Below, one piece after another: positions 56,303 to 64,000 of a stretch of DNA of 64,000 bases. The position numbers were made by a program, and so were the translations under genes. The notes beneath the pieces were generated by a model. That model worked only from the letters and a program-made list of their open reading frames with translations. It made no database searches and was not told the origin of the DNA. The DNA comes from Saccopteryx bilineata. Lineage: Eukaryota; Chordata; Mammalia; Chiroptera; Emballonuridae. Location of the stretch: positions 63,712,410-63,776,409 of the forward strand of contig NC_089495.1 of the NCBI RefSeq assembly GCF_036850765.1. The letters run 5' to 3'. Within the stretch, counting starts at the first letter, position 1; each line of letters opens with the position of its first letter.

Positions 56303-56830
56303 TGTTGGGCAAATTAGTTTGTAAAATTTGTATTTTTTGAGTTTTCTCACTTTTAATCTTAAAAAATGACTCTGGGAACCATGTGTGTGCTTGCCCTTAG
56401 AACAGAGCAGTTGATTGCAAATTGCAGATTGCATTCCTGTTTAGGGGTCATTGTTTTGCTAATGTTTGCTGGAGGAAGGGTCTCTGTGGGGCCAGGTTGT
56501 TTTTGCAAGAAGAAAGGAAAGACTGCAGAGTGCTGAGAATTAAGCTATGTTTGCAGAGGATGAGAGGGTGTGCAGACGGAGAACCAGGACTTTGTGAACT
56601 CTGCTGAGACTGGTGGACCTTTGATTCTAGGAGGAATTGGAGAAAATTCTCTTGGTTATGGAACCTGAAAATGTGTCAGAGGGAAACAGTCTTCCTTTTG
56701 TGTTTGCTCGTCGGGCCGGTGCCAGACAATAAAGGAATGGCAAATCATTTTTTGACTCCACTGTTTCTTCACCTTCGGCTCAAATCCAATGTGAACCTAC
56801 ATGGCCACAAGGGTGGTTACTGGCCATACA
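56303..56830 (+). mobile_element. 528-bp solo LTR inside an old L1
   Basis: It begins tgttgggc and ends ccataca, the TG...CA ends of a retroviral LTR, with a 5-bp duplication cccct on both sides. A poly-A signal AATAAA sits at 56,728-56,733, about 100 bases before the end. The last part is related to the LTR at 48,424-49,069. The short open frames inside (for example 56,671-56,871) are not genes. The family is not recognised by name. Confidence 0.82.
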
Positions 56831-58020
56831 CCCCTCTTCTATTTTGTAAAAGAGTTCAAGATTGTTATTAATTCTTTTTTTTTTAAATATTACTAGAATT
56901 GGCTTGTGAACCCATCTGATCCTGGACTTTCTTTTTGTGGGAGGGAGGTATATGATTACAATACGATATCCTTACTCATTATTGGTCTGGTCTGGCCTTC
57001 TTTGTTTTCTTGAATCTGTGTTGATAGAGTTTATGTTTTTAAGAATATATCAATGTATTCTAAATTGTCCAATTTGTTAGTATATAAGTTTTATAAGTCT
57101 TCATAATTTTTAAATTTTACATGCTATTATTTCTAATATCTATCTTTTATATTTTTTGTCTTCATCTCTGTTAATCTTAATTTAGCTAAAGTTTTATCAA
57201 TTTTATTTATATGTTCAAATAACCATTTTGCTCATAATTTGACTTGGTGTGGACTTTATTTGACTTATCATGGTTTTATTATTAGGGCATCATGAAGCTG
57301 GTTATCAATTTCCTACTCCTAATTTGTGAAGTTCTTGGTCATTTTTAAAAAAACAATTTTTCTGCCTTCTTTTTCTCCTCTTATTTGGGACCCTCATAAT
57401 GAATACATTGGAACAGTTAGGTTATTCATAATTTCTATAGACTTTAGTATTATGTATTCATTTATATTTTTCTTCCTCTGAAAAGATAATTTCAGATAAC
57501 CTGCCCTTGAATCTGCTGATTCTTCTACTTATCAAGTCTGCTTTTTAAGCTTTCCATTAAATATTTTAGTTCAGTCACTGAATTCTTCATGTTTGTGTGG
57601 TTCTTTTGTTTTGAATTTCTTATTTCACCCATTTATTATTTTCTTGATTATTTTTAAATGTGTAAATGTGTTATCTTGTATCACATTTTAATACGATCAT
57701 TTTAAATTATTTCCAAAGGAGTTCATAGATCTCTATTTCTTTAGGATCAATTAAATGGAGCTTAATATTACAGTTCTATGTTTCCCTGACTCTTCATGAT
57801 CCTTGTAGTCTTGCATTGGTGTCTGTGCATTTGAAAAGGTAGTTAATTTAACTCTTCTAGTTTTTACACACTGGCTTCATTCAGCAGGTATATTTTTCAC
57901 CAGCCTGGCTATAGATTCTGGACAAGCCTGTTTGTTGAGTCAGTTGCCAGGAAACTTAATGCTGAGGTCTGCAAGCAAGAAGGTTTTGTGCTGGGTTTTG
58001 TGGCTGTGTATTGAAATAAT

Positions 58021-58795
58021 TTTTATTATAATTTTTATTATGGTTCTTATTTAGAAAAATAAGGTATCTAAATTTTTCTTTTTTAATTTTTCAAAATTTC
58101 TATTTAAACACAACTTAATTTAAGTACAAAATTCCAAGGAGTTTAATTGTGAAGTAATTTTATTTACCATAAATCAGTATGTATTTTTCATGAGTCTTCA
58201 AAATTTTCAAATTTAGTTGTAAATATATATTGTTTTAAAAAGAAAAACATGAATATCAACATTAAATAAACTTAAAAATATATTCCAAAAAATCTAAGAT
58301 GTAAAAAAGTAAATTTTCCTTAAGAATAATTTCAATTATACAAAATGCTATCTAGCTGATAGACTTGCAAGCTTCTATTCTAAGTGTAAAGAAATATAAT
58401 TCTATTTGTTGCATCATTGTAATAATTTAATTAGAATCAAAAAATTAAATATAATAAAAATGAATATTTTCTAACTCATACAACTTCTAAATGGTTCTTT
58501 AAGAAAGCAGTAAAAGAAAATGTCTTCAAACTAAGCAATTTATTTTTAGAACATGAATTATTACACTTTAGATATCCAGAGGTAATAATTATCTCTTGTA
58601 GTTTAATGTATTAGAACATATTTGTTTTGTGATAATTAATTTCATGGGTTTTTATGTACTAATTATTGGCTTTAATATCCAGTTGGAAACATTAATTAAT
58701 AATAAAGTGACCCTATATAAAATGTAGTTATGTAATAGTAAATAATTATTTAGAATTACCATATCATTAAAAACAAATAGGAACCCAAACTGCAG
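58021..58795. other. AT-rich unassigned DNA
   Basis: No gene or nameable repeat seen. Confidence 0.4.
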
Positions 58796-59080
58796 CAGTT
58801 ATTTTAACAGTGAAGAGGTCATTCTTGCAGAGGAAATAAAGGAGCACAGCAGGAGATACCTACAAAGACAAAATATCTAGAAATCAGATTGTTGTAAGCA
58901 ACCCTTGATCACTCACAGGCATCCCAATTATCTAGAGTTACTATTGCAATTAAATACCTGCCCTTACAATTGAGTGTTATTAGGCTCGATTTGATAAGAT
59001 GGGAAAGTCCCAATTAAGATGACACCCCAATTAACCATGTTTTATTTAAAACAGTCTGATTATTCTAAAAATATCCCTTT
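58796..59080. promoter_or_regulatory. Candidate conserved non-coding element
   Basis: This is non-repetitive sequence of intermediate GC content. Within about 200 bases it holds several CAATTA or TAATTG-like homeodomain-type cores (caattatc, caattaaat, caattgag, caattaag, caattaac), a gataag and a gggaaagtccc palindrome-like site. No transposable element matches. A regulatory role is inferred only from this clustering. Confidence 0.25.
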
Positions 59081-59454
59081 TGTGTACTACTTCAAGAGAA
59101 TTGTTAGTAATTACTTATCATATTTTTCTAGTAGTTATTTAATAATTTTATAATAAATATTTTAAGAGTTACATTTTTAAAGAAAAATAACACTTGCAGA
59201 AATGGTCCAAGTATAGTAAAATTATTTTCTTATACCATTAAGTTATAAGCAATATTTATAAGATTACATACCCTCATAATTTTTATTTTTTTCTTTCTAG
59301 ACTTTCCATAACATGTTAATTTGCATTTATATTTTAAATCTCTTAAAATTTGTAGGTAGCTACGTATTATATTTTGTGTAACTTCTATAATGTTAATGCA
59401 ATATTGTTTACCTAGTACAGGCTTTATTCTTATAATATTTTACAACTTAAATGG

Positions 59455-59695
59455 CAAAAGGATTAAGCAAAGAAAACTATAGACACAGATGACAGTGTGA
59501 GGATTTCAGGAGAGAAAGTGGGGTGGGGATAGGTGAAGGAGGGTAGTGGAGGTAGGTGATGATGAAGGGAGATTTGCTTTGGGGTGGTGAAAACACAATG
59601 CAATACCTAGATGATGTATTGTTGAACTGTGCACTTGAAACCTATAAATTTTTATTAGCCAATGTCACCTCAATAAAGTAAATAAAACATTTTAA
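59455..59695 (+). mobile_element. Old L1 3' end
   Basis: A G-rich 3'UTR (59,515-59,590) is followed by tgcacttgaaacctataa and caataaagtaaataaa, the usual ending of old L1 families. Confidence 0.65.
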
Positions 59696-59984
59696 AAACT
59701 GATTAGATAAATTAGTTAAAAATGAGATTTTCATATGTAACCCATACATTTCTAACTATTTGATAAAAGTGTATAAATTGTTAACTGGAGTGAGATGTGT
59801 CACTAGAAGGAATGAAATTTTATAAAGACTTGTTTCCCAGCCTCTATTTTAGCAATAGAAACATGCTTATTCTATACTTATTTTTAAATTTAGTGAGTTT
59901 TTGAAGAAAAGTTCAGAAGTGTATATTATATATTGTTGTTTAACACATCTCTTCAGAACATGCTGGCTTAAAACAACAAGAATT

Positions 59985-60460
59985 ACCCTTTCTGCCTTGG
60001 CTGCCATCATGATGCCTGTGAAAAAGCTTTTGGGAAATGGGAGATAAAAAAGAAGTAGGTTCTGAAATTTAACCTTGACTGCACCTATGCTATAGAAGAT
60101 GGAATTATGAATGTTGCCAATTTGGAGAAGTTTCTTTAGGAAAGAATTCTTCAGGAGAGAATCAATGTGAATGGGAATGCTGGGTATCACAGTGAAAGCG
60201 CTGTAACAATTAAAAGGAGGAAGAACAAGATCACTGTAACTTCTGAGGAGCTTTTTACTAAAAGTTATTTAAAATACGTTTGAAGAAGAAGAATCTATAT
60301 GACTGGTTGCACGTAGTTGCTAACAACAGAGTTTCACATTTTATTTCATCCATATTAACCAGAATAAAGAAGAAAAAATGAGTATTAAAACTCATTCATT
60401 TGAAATATTTGGTGTAAGTACCTGAATAAAACTTGGGAACCAGAAACAAAACAAATTAAA
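59985..60460 (+). pseudogene. RPL22: Processed pseudogene of ribosomal protein L22
   Basis: RPL22 encodes a protein of the large ribosomal subunit that binds rRNA. This copy has no introns. Its start codon lies at about 60,012 (reading MPVKKL). Recognisable coding blocks follow: DGIM at about 60,100, a VNGNAG block near 60,170, KITVTSE near 60,230 and SYLKY near 60,265. The acidic C-terminal region survives only in part. The 3'UTR end with AATAAA at 60,425-60,430 (context gaataaaacttgggaac) and an A-rich stretch follow. Early stops, a small duplication around 60,140-60,160 and frameshifts make it non-coding. The RPL22L1 paralogue is less likely because of the DGIM block and the 3'UTR match. 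It arose by L1-mediated retrocopying. Confidence 0.85.
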
Positions 60461-60708
60461 GAAAAAACACTAATAAGTATTTATTATCTTATATAGTTTC
60501 TGTGGTTTGGGAATTTTAGTGTTGGTTTACTGGGAGGTTCTAGATAGAATTTTCAATGACACTACAACAGATATCAGCTGTACTACATTCTTTTTAAGGT
60601 TTATATGCATCTAGAGTATTAATTTCTACAGAAGTCACACAAGAGTAATTTGACCTATTTAGCAAGTTGGTTTAGGCAGTTAGCTTGAAAGCTTATTACC
60701 TCTTTTTT

Positions 60709-61081
60709 TTTGTATTTTTCTGAAGCTGGAAACGGGGAGAAACAGACTCCTGCATGCGCCCCACCGGGATCCACCCGGCACGCCCACCAGGGGCGAAGCT
60801 CTGCGCACCAGGGGGCGATGCTCTGCCCCTCCGGGCGTCGCTCTGCCGCGACCAGAGCCACTCTAGCGCCTGGGGCAGAGGCCAAGGAGCCATCCCCAGC
60901 GCCCGGACCATCCTTGCTCCAATGGAGCCTTGGTTGCGGGAGGGGAAGAGAGAGACAGAGAGGAAGGAGGGGGCATGGAGAAGCAAATGGGTGCCTCTCC
61001 TATGTGCCCTGGCCAGGAATCGAACCCGGGTCCCCCGCACGCCAGGCCGACGCTCTACCGCTGAGCCAACCAGCCAGGGCC
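60709..61081 (-). mobile_element. Rhin-1-like SINE, little diverged
   Basis: Full antisense copy, CpG-rich and so probably young. The tRNA head complement has cgaacccgggtcccc, and the acceptor-stem end is gccagggc. A short internal duplication of the caccaggggcgaagctctgc block occurs at 60,784-60,830. Flanking attacctctttttt lies at 60,695-60,708 and from 61,082. Confidence 0.92.
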
Positions 61082-61095
61082 ATTACCTCTTTTTT

Positions 61096-62734
61096 GTTGG
61101 CTTCTCTATGGGGCAAACTGCATGTCACTTCAGCATGGAAACTAGCAACGAAACTTCAAGTTCAAATTCTTTAATGACCTAGACTCCTATTACATTGCAC
61201 ATTTGGAGACAACCAACCCCAATGCAATGTAGAAGACTACACAATGGAATGAATAGGTAAGGCAATCACTGTCTAAAACATCTTGAAGGCTGGCTATCTC
61301 AATAGCTTAAAATTGCAAAATTGCAAGCCCAAATTCTTTTGCCAGAATTTCAAGCTTAAATTTTCAATTCTGCCATTGAATGTGTCATTTTTGACAATAT
61401 ATTTAATCTTGTATTCCAACTTTTTAATATTTAAAATAAATGTTATGAAGTAAATTATATTGTATTTTATGATGGTTTAATGAACTAATATTTAAAAAGT
61501 GTTTTCAAAGGAGTCTGGAATACAGTAAGTATTCTATATATGCTTTTATTTCTTTCTTTATAATAATATGAAAAGTAAGCAAGTTGTATGTTCTTTTTTT
61601 TAGAAGAGAAAATATAAAACTTGCCTGGACATCTCACATTCTTGTACTATTGGTCATTAACATAATTGTTGATTAAATGTAAAAAGGCTATGAAATAGAT
61701 TGTGATGAATAAGAGAAAACTAATAAGATGCATGCTATAATGAGGAGCCACATTTTATGGAGATTCAAAAGATATAAAAATTAAAACTCATAATATTATC
61801 GCACTTATCAACCTTGTATATTTAATAAAACAAAGAAGAAAACATAAAATAAAAACTATATTTAAAAAATAATTTTTATACAACCAATATTATATTTTTA
61901 TTACTAACATATGTATTGCCACTGTTAGAGTACAACATATATTATATATCATGAAAAATATATAAATTAAAATATTCAAACAGGTCTGAACATGACTGAA
62001 AATATAAAATCTACAGTTAATAAATCAAACTAAAATCAAAGCAAAAGAGGTGGTTCAAGTTAACACCCAGTGTTGAATTTTAGGTGAGGAGAGTAGGAAT
62101 GACAGAATCTGAAATAATTTCTTGCTCATGCCTGAGAAAGTTTCCTGACAAAATAAAAATAAGTTGTAAACTAAGAATATTCTCTGTAGTTATACTAAAT
62201 GTAGATGCCTGCCAAGAAAACAATGTTAAATGAAATACTTCTTGAACTAAAACCCACTATCATCACTTTCCTTTGTTATTAATCTTAATTTGCTGGTGAA
62301 TTGGCTTAGCAAGAATAATATATTTTCATAAATATCTTTTGTAATAGAAAACATTTACAAAAATGCAGCCAATATAAAAATATAACTCATGAAAATGTAT
62401 GACAGTATTCAAAAGAGAAATACTGAATGAGTAAAATTTGTTTCCATTTGCAATTCATAAGTTAGTAGCACCAATGACTCCAGTAAAATGGAATTTCTTG
62501 CTCCAACCATAGTCAGCTAATTTTTATATCAACACATTTTGTATCTAAACATCTATCACAGAATGGGGAAATACATTTTTTAAATTATAGTCACCCACTG
62601 GAAATCATACAATTTATAGGTAAAATTGTTGTAAATGTGACAAGACATTGTTTTAATGATTTAGAACAAAACTAATAACACCTATACAAACACATACACA
62701 TAATACACCAATAAGTAATTTAATTTGGTTTATA
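61096..62734. other. AT-rich unassigned DNA
   Basis: No gene or nameable repeat seen. A cctgg-free but MIR- or L2-like ggagtctggaatacagtaag at about 61,512 is too short to assign. Confidence 0.4.
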
Positions 62735-63125
62735 GATTGATCTATGCTTTAGATTAACATGGATGAACCTAGAAAGCATTATAATAAGTCAGGGAAAGAA
62801 TGTACCATATTATTTTGCACATATGTGAAATCTAATGAACAAAATGAACTAATAAGCAAAATAGAGACAGGCTCATAGACAGAGAACAGACTGACAGCAG
62901 TTGAGTGGGTGAAGGTAGCGAGGAGGAAGGTGAAGGAATTAAGAGAAAAGAACAGAAAGAAAATAAACTCCTGGACACAGGCAAGTGGTGATAGGAGGAG
63001 GTAGAGAAGGTTGTAGGGGAGGTGAACACAAAATACTGTGTACAGAGATGTGTTGTAGAATTGGGTACTTGAAACCTGTATAATTATGATAACCAGTGTC
63101 ATGCCAATAAATTCATTTGAAAAAT
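62735..63125 (+). mobile_element. Old L1 3' end
   Basis: The last ORF2-derived block (ggatgaacctagaaagcatt) is followed by a purine-rich 3'UTR (62,895-63,015), then gggtacttgaaacctgtata and an AATAAA-type end. Every frame is broken. Confidence 0.75.
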
Positions 63126-64000
63126 AAGAATAAATGGTATAAGTTTTTATAAAAAATGTATTTTAAAGACACTTTATAGCCATATTTACATCAATTTGTC
63201 TTTTTTTTTATACTTCATTAACTCTACCTCCCAACTACCATTCTTCAATAGGTAGCTATGTTTCCATTTATTGAAGGCTTATTTCTACTACTTTTTTAGC
63301 ATAGATTTTCATTCATAGAGATTAGTCAATAAGTATTTATAAAATGATTAGATGTTCAACTCCATAAACAAATGACACCATTAACTTGCCTTTTAAAATC
63401 ATTAGAAAGTATAGTGTATGACTTGCATTTGATGAATAAATTGGTGCATATGAAATTTAATGTAAACATTTAAAAATATTTTATATTAATAAAGAAATTA
63501 CCATGCACTATTAGCTATAAAAATTTGTGTTTTTCCTGTCAGTCATTCACCTGTTTATCATTTAAATAAATCATAAAATATTAAAATAAAACTACTGTGG
63601 ATTAAAAATAACTAAAATTTAAATAATTATTTAATTGAAAAAGGTTCATTTTTCAAAAAGTATTTACAAAACTATGTTGAGAGCATATGTTCAATGATAT
63701 ACTCAATGATAACCAAAATAAAGTATTAGAATATAGAACTGTGTTCTGTAGTATAAAAAATTTCATAGCACATTATTTTTTATTGATTGTTTTAATTGCT
63801 AGATTATTAGGAAGCATCATGTTATCTCAAATATAATCAAGCCATTTGAAAATATAATAGCATATTCTTATTTTGGCTAGCTATTGAAATTTTGTAAGAC
63901 CTTATGAAACAAGTAAGTAGAATGTATCTTACAAAACAATCTTATGCTGTGATCACTGTTCATCAAAGAAATAACAAAATATTGCATGCTGTATGATTTA
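63126..64000. other. AT-rich unassigned DNA
   Basis: No gene or nameable repeat seen up to the right edge. Confidence 0.4.

Larger units (their letters stand above)
55745..58020 (-). mobile_element. Old L1, antisense, with internal deletions, split by an LTR
   Basis: The reverse complement matches ORF2 RT sequence (55,745-57,250) and then, after a gap, the ORF1 start and 5'UTR region (about 57,300-58,010). The stretch ctgactcttcatgatccttg near 57,788 is antisense to the ORF1 start of old L1 families. The LTR at 56,303-56,830 interrupts it cleanly. All frames are broken. Confidence 0.78.

Overview
This is a vertebrate nuclear window, almost certainly mammalian and most likely from a horseshoe or roundleaf bat (Rhinolophoidea). 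About a dozen tRNA-derived SINEs match my recollection of the Rhin-1 family, with a tRNA-like head, a CT-rich body, a long tail and an A-rich 3' end. A second tRNA-derived SINE family, a non-autonomous hAT element that I associate with bats, and MIR, MLT1-like and old L1 relics fit the same placement. The species call is recognition from memory, not a search. I found no convincing host protein-coding exon, rRNA, tRNA gene or CRISPR array. The window reads as AT-rich intergenic or intronic DNA filled by layers of transposable elements.

Positions 1-3,250 hold old repeats: an antisense L1 fragment, SINEs, an MLT1-like LTR and an old L1 3' end split by a SINE. Positions about 3,260-18,205 are one antisense endogenous retrovirus. 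Read on the minus strand it runs gag (17,200-18,205), protease (about 16,300-16,745), pol with RT, RNase H and integrase (13,795-16,300), env (12,746-13,794 continuing at 3,956-4,835), then a probable 3' LTR (3,255-3,955). All of its reading frames are broken. A full-length sense L1 (4,885-12,743) sits inside env, flanked by a 10-bp duplication and preceded by 39 unexplained bases. A second L1 lies antisense at 18,347-21,293. It keeps its 5' end but stops at the start of ORF1, and a perfect 13-bp duplication flanks it. It also contains a sense-strand piece of another L1 subfamily's 5'UTR.

Positions 21,330-34,310 contain an inverted repeat partner, a hAT element, an old antisense L1, a 5'-truncated L1 (27,143-30,375), an LTR with promoter-like boxes (31,450-32,340) and an MLT1-like LTR interrupted by a SINE. 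Positions 34,311-45,768 are mostly AT-rich sequence that I cannot assign, with scattered SINEs and a MIR. Positions 45,784-64,000 contain more SINEs, two LTRs that share a related 3' portion (48,424-49,069 and 56,303-56,830), a 377-bp L1 tail insertion, an old antisense L1 (55,745-58,020), a processed RPL22 pseudogene (59,985-60,460), L1 3' ends, and one non-repetitive stretch (58,796-59,080) that could be a conserved regulatory element.

No gene here appears to work with its neighbours in a pathway. The interest lies in insertion history and L1 biology: nested insertion order, a 3'-truncated L1 probably primed internally, a 50-bp minisatellite in an L1 5'UTR, and a frameshift next to a poly-A run that two ORF2 copies share.
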